DNA of 64,000 nucleotides, taken from NCBI GenBank assembly GCA_013368315.1, contig JAACJM010000038.1:1-64000 (forward strand), written 5' to 3'. A model generated the notes under the pieces. It was not told the origin of the DNA. It searched no databases and was given only the letters and a program-made list of their open reading frames with translations. The position numbers were made by a program, and so were the translations under genes. The stretch is from Tetrapyrgos nigripes (Eukaryota > Basidiomycota > Agaricomycetes > Agaricales > Campanellaceae). Positions 21,399-32,079 of the stretch are shown piece by piece (the first letter of the stretch is position 1; each line of letters starts with the position of its first letter).

Positions 21399-22030
21399 CA
21401 CATACACCCACCTCACTACTTAAGTCTTTTCCCTTCTATCCTATTCGCCTCTATTCTCAACTCCCTTGCCCTTTACCACCATTTCATTTACATTGCAAGC
21501 GTCGTCCCTCCCTCCTGCAAACTCGAATACGTTTCGATTGCTAAAGCAGACACTACTCCGAGTAGACTGCGGATCCACTGTATACTTCGAGTAACAGTGT
21601 AACAACAATCGCTTCTCTTCTCATATTCCTTTCACCCTGTCTACCCTACGTCCCCAGATTCGCATCGAACCTCCTGAAACCCCTCGCGACTACGAACGGA
21701 TTCCATTTCCCCTTCCCCGGTACCTCTTGTATTCCGAATACGCAGTCTCCCACGGAAGAAAACTACGAACGGATCCTTGGAGTCTCGACCGACACTTCGT
21801 TTGCACAAGACGTTGGGTGTGGAAACTTATCTCAGGTGACGTAGTCCTCTCAACGTTCTCGTACATAACAGTAAAAGAGGACTTCAATACAGGAGAAACT
21901 GTGGTTCAGATTCAAGGACCTTTATTCCTCAAAGAACACGTCGACTACTCTCCATTAGCACCTTCCCCCGAATACGGCCTAGCATCTTCCTATATCCTAG
22001 GGCCCAACTACCTTTCATAAAAATCAGTGT
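21399..22030 (+). other. Gypsy leader region
   Basis: A stop-free frame at about 21640-22020 would read YLLYSEYAVSHGRKLRTDPW and WVWKLISGDVVLSTFSYITV but contains no ATG. It could be a spliced or decayed pre-gag segment or a chance frame. The protein text resembles nothing I recognise. Confidence 0.35.
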
Positions 22031-23543
22031 ATGACTGAGCGACGGTCCGCATCTGCAGATCCGAAACTCCGTTGTGCTAACCGACCACACGTATTCCACC
22101 CCGCATCGAACCAAGACGCTTGCTATATCCCTGAAAACGGCGACGACCCTTGGGTTCCGTGTAAATCACAGCCTTGCCTGAACAGATACAACACTCAGCG
22201 ACTTACCGACGTAGAACTTCCGAATTGGCTACACGTTATAACCCAGCTCCAAGAACTTGCGATTCAAAAGGCACATCGAAAACCGAGAACCAGATCAGGC
22301 CAAGGGACTTCTACACCTACCAACCAACCTTCCGAACCCAACCCAGTACCAGAAACACCCTCTAATAACCCACCAGAACCAAACGACCCCACTTCCCCAC
22401 CTTCTTCGCCCATCATTCCATCCGCCGAAGGACCATCCGTAGCCCCTCGTCGCCCCCCTACACCTCCTTCTCCAGACCCTTCAGACCCAAACGACTCAGT
22501 CATGGCTGACACACCTCCTATCGGGTCGAACGGAACTTCTGAACGAGGGAGAAAAACCGGATCCCTTCAACGGAGAACGTAGCGAGGCAAAACGATGGTT
22601 GGCCCAGTTTAATAATTATCTACGCATGAATAAGGGAAAGTACCCAACTGAGGAAAGTCAGGTTTCATTATTCCTGTCATTCTTCACAGGAGAAAAAGGA
22701 GGAGATTGGGCAACGCAGAGATTGACGGAACGAGATGCAGATGAGGAAAACGAGGAGTTGACGACTACACCAAACCAATGGAGATGGATAACTTTAAAAC
22801 AGATACGTGACAGATTCAAAAAGGACTTCAGACCTTTAGCCTCAGAAGATGTGGCCAGGACGAAGATCAAGTTTGCCAGAATGAAGGGGACGGATATCAG
22901 CAGCTACAACAGCATCTTCGACACATATGGAGAAGAGTCCGAATTCGGAGAAGCAGCATTGTTGGAATTCTATCAGGACGGGTTACCACCCAAACTCCGA
23001 GAAGCAGTTGGAAGAACGTATCCGAAATGGGATGACTTCGACGAGTATAAGGAAAGAGCTGTGGAGCTTCATTTGGAATGGTTGAAGGAACGAGAAAGAC
23101 AGGGACGCTGGAAGACTACTTCAACGTCGAAGAATAGTTCAGGTCCGTCACAGGGAAGGACAGTAGCAAGCGTCAATGCGCTCATGGGATCAGGTGCTAA
23201 CTCATCTTTTAACCTACCGCCTAAGCTGACACCCGATGAAAGGGACCGACTTCGAAAAGCAGGAGCATGCTTCGCATGTAGACAAATTGGACACATGAGC
23301 AACGAATGTCCAACATTCCCAAAGACGTCGTCTCAGAACACGTCTCGGACTTTCCCCTCTCGAACTATTCGAACAGCCGAAACCGCATCCCCTCCACCGG
23401 TAACAGTAGCACAAGCGTCTTCATCTCGAAACACGATCAAAGAAATCTCCGACATGGTAAATACGGTTAAAGGATTAGAAGGAGAGGAAAAGGAACAAGC
23501 AACCGTCTATTTAAAAGACATTATGTCTAAATTGGATTTTTAA
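22031..23543 (+). pseudogene. Gypsy gag with nucleocapsid zinc knuckle (frame break)
   Basis: ATG at 22031 opens a frame with a Pro/Ser/Thr-rich segment (about 22300-22500) and ends at 22582. The capsid-like part is in the +1 frame. It can be followed back to about 22550 as DPFNGERSEAKRWLAQFNNY and then runs to 23543 through SLFLSFFTGEKGGDWATQRL, FKKDFRPLASEDVARTKIKF and LPPKLREAVGRTYPKWDDF. The zinc knuckle CFACRQIGHMSNEC has the standard C-x2-C-x4-H-x4-C spacing. The +1 step near 22500-22555 is most simply a one-base indel; programmed shifting is possible but no convincing site was found. Gag would supply the particle shell and RNA packaging. Confidence 0.8.
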
Positions 23544-23614
23544 AGCACTCCTCTGCTACGTCGTCAGTAGGAGTAAAACAGTACACCGGACAGTTAAAGA
23601 ACAATCGATATAGT

Positions 23615-23953
23615 GTGTTATACCCCTCTTGTGAGCGAACCTTTCCTTCAGAAATAAGAATGTCAGCAATCACTCGCAATAAACAGATACCATCAATCAC
23701 ACTCAAAACTGAACTAATCAGCAAAATCACTGGCAGAAAAATCGACGCAAACGCTCTGATAGATAGCGGTGCAGAAGGCATAATCATTAACAGTCAATTC
23801 GCACAAAGAAATCAACTTACCCTCCTTCCTATCAAAAACCCGTTCCCAGTTCGAAATGTTGATGGCTCTGAAAACACCATGGGATGGGTACGGGAATACA
23901 CTATCCAAAATCTTCGTATCTATTCTCAAGACAACAAGGCGTACCATGAAGAA
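23615..23953 (+). pseudogene. Gypsy protease, N-terminal part
   Basis: The reading frame carries an aspartic protease active site, LIDSGAEGIIINSQFA, and runs to KAYHEE, where the solo LTR is inserted. It is in the -1 (or +2) frame relative to the end of gag, a common gag-pol relationship. The domain resumes after the solo LTR with QAEFYVTDIGDHDIILGTDW, the second half of the retropepsin fold (ILGTDWL). Confidence 0.85.
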
Positions 23954-24461
23954 TGTCATGAATCGCTTCCCGCCTATTCATTCCCTTGACACTTCTTTCC
24001 CCATACTACCGATTTCCCACTCTAACCCCATAAACAACAACCATTTCTCATCATCGTCTATAGTTACCATCTCTCTAGATCTATGACTCATATTCCTATC
24101 TCCTCCGATTCCTATCTCCATGGACATTCTCACCATCAATCACTCCGTATGATCTAGTACCTTCATCTATCCATATTTGACTCACTATTCTCTCGCCCTT
24201 GACATTTCCACATGATACCGTCCATTATTACTTATTCTTTCCCATCTGTTCATATTTTACTTATATACCTGTGATCTTTGTAACCTATTCCTTAGTTCGT
24301 TCACTTTGTCTCCGCTCCGTACCTTTACTACGCAGTGTAGAGCCTAGTCAGCTTACTTTCTCTCTATCTCCCTTTCTCTCTTGATCAATCTATTTGTTGT
24401 AAACCGGCTTTCTCGCATTGTGTGACTTGGGTGGTTATCAAGTGTAACGACAACCTTGACA
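23954..24461 (+). repeat. Solo LTR of the same Gypsy family, inside the protease
   Basis: A 508-bp LTR with the same ends as the outer LTRs is flanked by a perfect 5-bp duplication AAGAA (23949-23953 and 24462-24466). It differs from the outer LTRs at several percent of positions. Insert plus duplication is 513 bp, a multiple of three, so pol stays in frame on either side, but the LTR itself contains stops. Confidence 0.95.
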
Positions 24462-26338
24462 AAGAACAGGCCGAATTCTATGTAACGGACATTGGGGATC
24501 ACGATATAATCCTCGGTACCGACTGGTTGGAAGAACATAACCCAGACATAGACTGGTCAGAATCACGGGTAGACATGACCAGATGCCCAGAAACATGTAT
24601 CACAGCAAAACCTCCCGTTCTCCACTTGAAAACTAAAATCTTGAAACCCACAGTCATCGATCCAAGAACCCATCACAAGGAGTACCAAGTCAGGTGGATA
24701 GAACCAGTTGGACGATTCAAACCAATTGCCCAATCGAAAATTGCGGGGCAACGTCATCGAATTCCTATTCGATCCTTCCACCAAAATTCAGAAGAAACGG
24801 CAATCTTTACCGAAGACGACTACGGGAGAGATACGATCCCAGAACGGTGGGAACAGGACGTAATGGAAGAATTGTTAGGGAAAGAGGAAAGATTCGATGA
24901 AGAAGCATCAGGGACACCGGATCTGAACATCCGCGCAGGTTTTACGAAAGCACAAGAACTCGCAGAGGCGGCTCAGAACGTTCAGGTTGATATACCTCTT
25001 AAAGATAAGATTCCTTCGCAGTATCATTAGTTCCTACGAGTCTTTGACAAACAAACCTCAGAACGATTACCAAAACGTGGCGAATGGGATCACGCTATCG
25101 AGTTGAGACCGGACTTTGAACCACGCCCCTGCAAAACATATCCGTTGTCCCCAAATGAACAAAAGGAGCTTGATGAATTCATCAAGGAAAACTTGGAGAA
25201 AGGGTACATAAGACCGTCGAAGTCTCCTATGGCAAATCCCTTCTTCTTTGTAAAAAAGAAAGACGGAAAACTACGACCAGTACAGGATTACCGTGCCCTA
25301 AATAAAGGGACCGTCAAGAACGAATACCCTTTACCGCTTATATCGGAACTCGTAGACAAACTCAAAGGGGCACGAATATTTTCCAAAATCGACCTTAGAT
25401 GGGGATATAACAACATACGTATCAAGAAGGGAGATGAATGGAAAGCGGCGTTCAAAACTAACTGTGGTCTCTTCGAGCCAACGGTGATGTTTTTCGGTCT
25501 TATGAACTCTCCAGCCACATTCCAAGCGATGATGAACACCCTATTCAAGGACCTGATCGACTCTGGAAAAGTCGTAATCTATATGGACGATATTCTCATA
25601 TTCATGGAATCACTAGAAGAACATCGATACATGGTAAAACAAGTACTGGCACGACTCCACGATAACGACTTATACGCTAAACCGGAAAAATGCACCTTCG
25701 AAACCGACTCAGTAGAATTCCTCGGCCTCATCGTGTCACATAACACATTGGCGATGGATCCAGTCAAGGTCGAAGGTGTAACTAAATGGCCAGTCCCACG
25801 GAACGTCAAGGACGTACAGTCATTCCTCGGCTTCGGAAACTTTTATCGTCGTTTCATACGAGATTTCTCAAAAATCGCACGACCATTGTTCGATCTCACA
25901 AAAAAGGAACATCCATGGGAATGGTCCGAGGAAGCTCAAAGGGCCTTCCAGGCACTCAAAGATACGTTCACGACTTCACCAGTTCTTCTCATGCCCGATC
26001 ATTCTAAACCGTACCGAGTAGAAGTTGACGCATCAGATTACGCCACAGGAGGTATCCTGCAACAACAAGGACCGGATGACAAATGGCACCCAGTAGCCTA
26101 CCTGTCAAAAGCGTTATCCGAAACCGAGCGGAATTACGACATCCATGACAAAGAACTGCTAGCGATCATACGTGGACTTGAAGCCTGGCGGCACTACCTG
26201 GAAGGAGGGCCACACACCATCGAAATCTTGACCGATCACGACAACCTCAGATACTTCACTACGGCTCAAAAAACTCAGCCGACGGCAAGCAAGGATGGCC
26301 TTGTTCCTGACCAGATTCGACTTTACGCTCACCCATAA
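24462..26338 (+). pseudogene. Gypsy protease C-part, reverse transcriptase and RNase H
   Basis: After the solo LTR: QAEFYVTDIGDHDIILGTDW. A TAG at 25028-25030 (SQYH*FLRVFDK) lies where related elements carry a Glu codon. The reverse transcriptase has YPLSPNEQKELDEFIKENL, IRPSKSPMANPFFFVKKKDG, LRPVQDYRALN, FSKIDLRWGYNNIRIKKGDE and the catalytic VVIYMDDILIF, followed by VEFLGLIVS and FLGFGNFYRRFI. The RNase H starts VEVDASDYATGGIL, with LSETERNYDIHDKELLAI. The frame is lost near 26268 within a run of six A (TCAAAAAACTC), where one extra A shifts it. RNase H then continues in the next frame as LTRFDFTLTHKPGNLN. Confidence 0.92.
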
Positions 26339-28019
26339 ACCTGGAAATCTGAATCGAAGTGACCCACTTTCTCGGAGATCGGACCATAAAGAGGGGGTCG
26401 AAAACGACAACAAGGACAGGGTCTTGCTTGACCCTAGATTCTTCAGAATTCGAGCGACACGACCGGGAACGGTAACCGCAATAGGAGATGCGGAGTTGAA
26501 AAAGCGGATTAAGGAATGCCCGGATAAGGATGCTGAAGTCGTGAGTGCGTTACAAACAATCTTTGACAACGGACCCCGCACTTTGGCAAAAAATTTACAG
26601 GAATGGAACTACGAAGACGGAATCATTTTGTTCCGAGGGAAGATTTACGTCTCAAACGATCAACAACTCAGACGGGACATCATTAAAATGCATCACGACA
26701 GCCTTACCGCCGGTCACCCGGGACGATTCAAAACATACGAACTCGTCAGTAGAGAATTCTGGTGGCCTGGTATGTCAGTATTCGTTCGCAGCTACGTTGA
26801 AGGATGCGCTACCTGCCAGTTAACCAAGGCAAACAACCACCCTGCGCACGTACCCTTAATCCCGAACGAAATACCGGAACGGCCCTTTGGTACCATTACA
26901 ACTGACTTCATCACGGACCTGCCAGAATGTGATGGCTTTAATGCAATTCACGTCACGGTCGACCGTTCAACAAAAACAGCTGTCATTTCCCCATGCAGAA
27001 AAGATATTGATAGCAACGGAACAATCGACCTATTGTTCGACAACACTTGGCGGCGGTATGGCTTATGGGATAAAATGATATCTGACCGCGGATCTCAATT
27101 CGCAAGCCAAGTAATGAAAGGCATTTACGCTAAGTTAGGTATCACTTCAGCACTCAGTACAGCTTATCATCCGCAGACAGACGGCGAAACAGAAAGGTTC
27201 AATCAAGAATTGGAACAATACCTTCAAACCTTCTGTAACTATCGTCAAGACGATTGGGTCAAATATCTACCGTACGCCGAATTCTGTCATAACACCCGGG
27301 TCCACTCAGCGACTGGGAAATCGCCGTTTGAATTACTCCATGGATTTCTGCCCCGACTATTCCCTTCCATCAATCCAACTTCACACGTACCAAAGGTCGA
27401 AGAACGCCTCCAGAACTTGGATGCAGTTCGAGAAGAACTAAAAGCAAGCCTGGCGACGGCGGCAGAGCTGATGAAAGAGCAAAACAAGGATTACAAGAAC
27501 GAAGGACTGAAGTTTGAGGTGGGGGATAAAGTGCTGCTGGACGGGAAGAATCTGAAAACGACGAGACCGAAAGCTAAGTTGGCAAATCGTCGTCACGGAC
27601 CATTCGAAATCACTGATGTTATCAGTGAAGTCAATTATCGACTCAAATTACCAAATGGCTGGCGCATTCACCCAGTGTTCCACGCCTCACTCCTATCGCC
27701 GTACAAAGAGACCGAAGCCCACGGAGTGAACTACCCAGGAGAACCTGCTGAGCTACTACCCGAAGACAACGAATACGATGTGGAAGCAGTTCTAGATTCA
27801 AAACCAACAAGGAACCGACGGGGAGTACAGTACCTTGTCAAATGGTTGGATTATGCTGACTCGGAGAATTCATGGGAGCCAGCGTCAGGGTTGACGAAGG
27901 TGAAGGAGATGATTGAGACCTTCCATCAGCAACATCCAGATGCATATCGACCCAAGAACCTGATACGCCCGGGAACAACGGTCCGTTCACTGGGAATCGC
28001 CATGGAAGACATATGGTGA
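26295..28019 (+). pseudogene. Gypsy RNase H end, integrase and chromodomain
   Basis: This frame continues after the extra A. It carries the integrase zinc-binding region (HHDSLTAGHPGRFKTYELV, then CATCQLTKA) and the integrase core with D-D-E in ITTDFITDLPE, MISDRGSQFASQV and HPQTDGETERFNQEL. GPFEITDVISEVNYRLKLP follows, then a C-terminal chromodomain (YDVEAVLDSKPTRNRRGVQ, YLVKWLDYADSENSWEPASG). Chromodomain integrases are known to direct insertion to chromatin carrying particular histone marks. The stop is at 28017-28019. No internal stop was found in this part. Confidence 0.92.
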
Positions 28020-28238
28020 AGTACCCGGGTACTTCAAGCGAAAGAACAACTCCGAGGAGAAACACTGTTACGAACCGTGGGTATCCTATGCCTGCCTTCA
28101 CACCCCACCTGGCAATCGAACTCAGACTTCTGTCATCACTCATCAATCGCATTCCCTCGTTAACGGCGTTTGCTGTCAAAACCATCTTCGAGGTAACTTG
28201 ACCGTCCATTCAAAATTCCCTCCATACAGACAAACGAG

Positions 28239-28246
28239 TATAAAAG
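28239..28246 (+). promoter_or_regulatory. TATA box of the Gypsy accessory ORF
   Basis: TATAAAAG lies 63 bp upstream of the first ATG of the accessory ORF (28302), which predicts a transcript start near 28270. It is a close match to the TATA consensus and lies in the otherwise non-coding stretch after pol, suggesting a separate short mRNA. Confidence 0.6.
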
Positions 28247-28301
28247 ACCCCTCTCCACAACGAAGAAGGACAGAACTCAACCACATCCTACCAGTTCCAC
28301 C

Positions 28302-28850
28302 TTGCTACCCTCACACTATACCTCCATCATAGCCATGTCAACCACTTCCTCCATCAACACCACCGCAAACGACACGCTCCCAACCAATAGGGGACGCTGC
28401 ACCTACGGAACCCGCTCCGGACGTCGATGCCGAATGGCAAAACAACACGCAGGACCTCATAACAGGTGTCAACGCTGCACATGGGGAGGAGAGGATGGAC
28501 CAGGACGGTGCAGATTAGGCAGAGGACATAAAGCCCGTTGTGTGGTACAATGGACGTCGTTACGTGCAGAACATAGAGGAAATCTAGGATGGGGAGACGC
28601 CAGCATATGGGGGGCAGACAACGTTGTACAATGGAGTATGGACGACAATGGAGGAGGATGGGGGACGGCTACCAACACAACGGAGTGGGGGAACTTAGAT
28701 TGGAACGATCCTAGGTGGGAGATTGGAAACTACACCATAGATTGGGACAAATATTGGCCGAGTCAGGGGGATGTAGACAGACGACTCCGCAAACAATGGG
28801 CGGAGCATTGGAGGACTAGCCTGCTGAGCTCCGGTGAAAGCTCGTCCTAA
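28302..28850 (+). CDS. Accessory ORF between pol and the 3' LTR (182 aa, Cys/His motifs)
   Basis: An intact ORF lies in the position that env occupies in other elements, but no signal peptide or membrane segment is present. Residues 30-85 hold two related motifs, C-x9-C-x5-H-x3-H and C-x10-C-x5-H-x3-C (RCTYGTRSGRRCRMAKQH and CTWGGEDGPGRCRLGRGHKA), separated by a CQRC pair. They look like paired zinc-binding knuckles. The C-terminal half is rich in Trp, Asp and Asn (WGNLDWNDPRWEIGNYTIDW). A second Met (residue 12, MSTTSSINTT) may be the true start. It ends nine bases before the polypurine-like AAAGAGGGGG. It is open while gag and pol are broken. Function unknown; nucleic-acid binding is inferred from the motifs. 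Confidence 0.6.
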   Translation: MLPSHYTSIIAMSTTSSINTTANDTLPTNRGRCTYGTRSGRRCRMAKQHAGPHNRCQRCTWGGEDGPGRCRLGRGHKARCVVQWTSLRAEHRGNLGWGDASIWGADNVVQWSMDDNGGGWGTATNTTEWGNLDWNDPRWEIGNYTIDWDKYWPSQGDVDRRLRKQWAEHWRTSLLSSGESSS

Positions 28851-28861
28851 AGAGGGGGTAA

Positions 28862-29378
28862 TGTCATGAATCGCTCCCCACCTATTCATTTTCTTTCTAT
28901 TCTTTTCCCTTAACTATCTACTTCCCACTCTAACCCCATAAACATTAACCATTTCTCATCATCGTCTATAGTTACCATCTCTCTAGATCTATGACTCACA
29001 TTCTTATCTCCTCCGATCCCTATCTCCATGGACATTCTCACTGTCAATCACTCCGTATGATCTAGTACTACATCTATCCATATTTGACTTATTATTCTCT
29101 CGCCTTTGACATTTCCACATGATACCATCTATTATTACTTACTCTTTCCCATCTGTTCATATTTTACTTATATACCTGCGATCCTTGTAACCTATTCCTT
29201 AGTTTGTTCACTTCGTCTCCGCTCCGTACTTTTACTACGCAGTGTAGAGCCTAGTCAGCTTACTTTCTCTCTATCTCTTTATCTCTCTATCTCTCTTGAT
29301 CAATCTATTCTCTTGTAAACCGGCTTTCTCGTATTGTGTGACTTGGGTGGTTTATCGAGTGTATCGACAACCTTGACA
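28862..29378 (+). repeat. Gypsy 3' LTR
   Basis: 517 bp, preceded by AAAGAGGGGGTAA (polypurine tract at about 28850-28859). It matches the 5' LTR at every position except one inserted T near 29351. Confidence 0.95.
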
Positions 29379-32079
29379 TTTCATCACTTTCAACAACTAT
29401 TCTGATTATTGGTGAATTGCGCTGAACGGACAATGCAGACAAAGTTACAGTCAAGAAACGAGTCTTCCCTATGGCTTCCAAACCTCATACTTTTTGGAGT
29501 TGGGCCTCATTTGCGCGGTCGAGAAGAAAGCTGGCATGATTAGATTGATGAAATTTCTGTAGAGTGGCCCTCACAACTTTGACAGCCTATAATCGTCATA
29601 AGTAAAGAAATGGGACATAGTTGCTGGTACGTACTTTTGCAAAGTATGCAATTTTAACGATATCTTTTGAAGTATTGTTGCAGTGGTGGCAGATATCAGC
29701 CAATGCCAAGAGTGTCAGTATTGTGTTGGCTAGCAGCAAACGAGCACTGAGTGTGTTTCCAGTGCTATCAGAGACTACAGCACAGAACTGTGTTTCTCCA
29801 ATTTCAATCCACTGATGATTACATTAGCAATACAGAACTTGCCAGCTCAGCGAGCACAACTCACTCTCAAGGCCAAATCCCGCACCCATTCCTTTGTGTG
29901 TCTCTTGTTGGTAGCATTGTTGACTTCCATCAAGTGCACACTTCGATTTTGCTCTGAAATATGGACAGTCCAGTGTGACTTGCAGTGTCGGGTACCCCCA
30001 TCAAATGATATAGTGAGGTTTCGTTCTTTCTTCAGGAGTGCAGTGTTGTTACTGATGATTTTCGCTGCTTTGGAAGGGATGAGATCATTGAGGAGCATGT
30101 TACAGGTGGGAGGAGTGTAATCCGGTGTAGCATCCATCCACAACTCTCTCCATACTGGCAAGTCAGCAACAAGTCCTGCAAAATTTCCAACACAGAAGAG
30201 CTTCGTTACTCCTAAATCAAGGACTGCCTTCCACTTTATCAACCGTTCCTTCCTTCCCAGCCTTACTTCCCTATCCAAAGTCCCAGTTTTCATTGCGGCT
30301 TCGTTGGCTGCTGGTGTGTTCCTCTCTGTCTGCAATTTTTCCACCACTGACGATGGTGCCCTATCCACCATAATACACTGTACTTCCACTTTTAGATCTG
30401 GTGAAATCAAAGGGCATTGGATAGCGTGCTTGAGGGCTCGCTGCTGACTTTGATTGGAGTGGACTTTGATGCAGCCTTCTCCAACACATTTGTACCGCGA
30501 ACAAGTCGTAGGATCGTTACTGTATCGGCAGTGCAGCAAAAAATTTATTGAGAATGGCTTTTCGTGATGCACCAGTGCTGCAGGTCCTGTTAACAGGAAG
30601 CAGCACTATTTCCCTTCTAGGTGTGTCCTCTTCGTCACCCATTGGTTCATCTCCAGAGTCTTCATCATCACTACTGTCCTCATCACTTCTATCATTGTTT
30701 TCAGCTGTTTTTCGGATTTTTACACCAACATTAACCATCTCCTCTCGTTTTCGCTTTGTTTCAGACCGTGCTGTTTTAGGTGCTTTTCGAGACTTTGGGG
30801 CGAAGAAGGGATGTATAGGGATTGGATCTGTAGTGGTAGTCGTTGTTTCTGGTACCGCTGGTTCAATATCCGCATTCTTGAAGGTTGGAGGACATCAACA
30901 CAGGGTCTTTTGTGAGTCAAAACCAGTACTCACTGTATCATTGAAGTACTTGACTAACGTTTGGAATGTCTGATAGCGTGTTTTGTTTGGCGAAAATTTC
31001 TTATCGTAAATGGGGAAGTCCAGTGGGGTGACATAACCGGCGAGGGTATTAATGGCATAGAGAGTGCAGGACTCATTGTCGGTCTGCCTCCCGCAAGGCA
31101 AGTTGTCAACCTTGAAGTTGTCGGAGACTGTTCCCCAGTCCGAGAGCCACCATTGAATAGCACTAATCAATTCATTTGGAGCAGGATGCTGCATGGAGTC
31201 CCCGTACAGAATGCTCCTGCCAGCAACATCAACCACAACTGCAACCCAGTGATTACCACAAGCCTCTTCGGAAGGCAGCTCTACAGAGGTACCCAATCGG
31301 ATAAAGACCGGAAAGGCTATTGCCTTGATAGATCCTTCCTTCAGTGTGTCCCCAGTCTTCACCAATATCCGCTCCTGCTTACGATATCCCACCACCAGTT
31401 TATTGCTCCAATAATTATTCATCAACCATATTCCGTCGTCCATCTTCTGTGAGCGTAGTTGGGCCACCATTTGTGCAACCTGTACATCGCCAAGCCATGA
31501 GTCCCTTAGGAATTTGGCAAGGTCGAAGGTTGTTCCTGACTCGTTGGGAAGGTCTTGCTTCCAGCAGACCGGGCTAAGTGTGCTGTAGATGCTTGCATAC
31601 CACCCATTATTTTTCAGCCAGTCCTGTACCATAGTCCATGTCTTCTTATGGATCCAAAGATCGTGAACTATCTCCCAATAGCTAAGGACCCATAGAGGAA
31701 GATTCATCTGGGATGGCACTTGCGTCAACGTCAGGGTGCTATGCATCTGCCGCTTTAGGCAATGATGTCCCTGAGCAACGGCACCTGGTACCAGTGAAAT
31801 GAGCGCATGGATTTCGGTAAGAGAAGGGACCGGCTGTGAGCGTAGAATTCTGACGGTAGGTGGCGTATTAAGTAGTGTGGCGCCAGATGTGAAATGAGAT
31901 GGATCGAGTGCCTGAGTGTCTGGATTGTCCACAGCAGGTATTGTAAAGTTTGTGAGGTCGATGATAGAGCAGCTCGGAGGGGGAAGCAGTATAGGAAGAA
32001 ATTCTTCAGGAATGGTGAGAGTATCGGTATAGTGACTGGGCTCATCTGGTAGCTCGATGACCCCGTGGGTGGGCTCCAT
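29379..32079 (-). pseudogene. Ulp1-type protease fused to BED finger and hAT/DUF659 transposase (block 1 of 3)
   Basis: ATG at 32079. Residues 1-380 end in a C48/Ulp1-like cysteine protease with His in NHWVAVVVD, Asp in LYGDSMQ and Cys in TDNESCTLYAINTLAG. A 57-bp phase-0 intron (30877-30933) joins it to NADIEPAVPETTTTT, a basic and then acidic linker. A second intron of about 52 bp (GTGACG..TTAACAG) leads to a BED-like finger (RYKCVGEGCIKVHSNQSQQR, ALKHAIQC). Then come the DUF659/hAT segments LTISFDGGTRHCKSHWTVHI, CAVVSDSTGNTLSARLLL and LADICHHCNNTSKDIVKIAY. FHQSNHASFLLDRANEAQLQ follows, then a TGA at 29485-29487 where the family usually has Arg (so CGA to TGA), and GLEAIGKTRFLTVTLSALSV. The Gypsy 3' LTR follows directly. 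Confidence 0.75.

Larger units (their letters stand above)
20871..29378 (+). mobile_element. Ty3/Gypsy chromovirus with an extra 3' ORF and a nested solo LTR
   Basis: LTRs of 516 and 517 bp (TG..CA) are identical except for one extra T near 29351. Internal order is gag - protease - reverse transcriptase - RNase H - integrase - chromodomain - accessory ORF, and the chromodomain defines a chromovirus. The body carries a gag frame break, a solo LTR in the protease, a TAG before the reverse transcriptase and an extra A in RNase H, so the copy is defective. The flanks AATCA and TTTCA do not form a clean 5-bp duplication. It interrupts the hAT transposase gene. Confidence 0.93.

Noticed and set aside
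21640..22020. Pre-gag protein in the Gypsy leader
   Set aside because: The frame has no ATG and no recognisable motif, so I list it only as leader sequence.
26262..26275. Programmed frameshift at the six-A run in RNase H
   Set aside because: Related elements read RNase H and integrase in one frame, and gag/pol shifts do not occur there. One extra A by mutation is simpler.
30895..32079. Ulp1 protease as an independent host SUMO protease
   Set aside because: It is within the hAT termini and splices in phase into the BED/hAT reading frame; the size and N-terminus do not fit host Ulp1.
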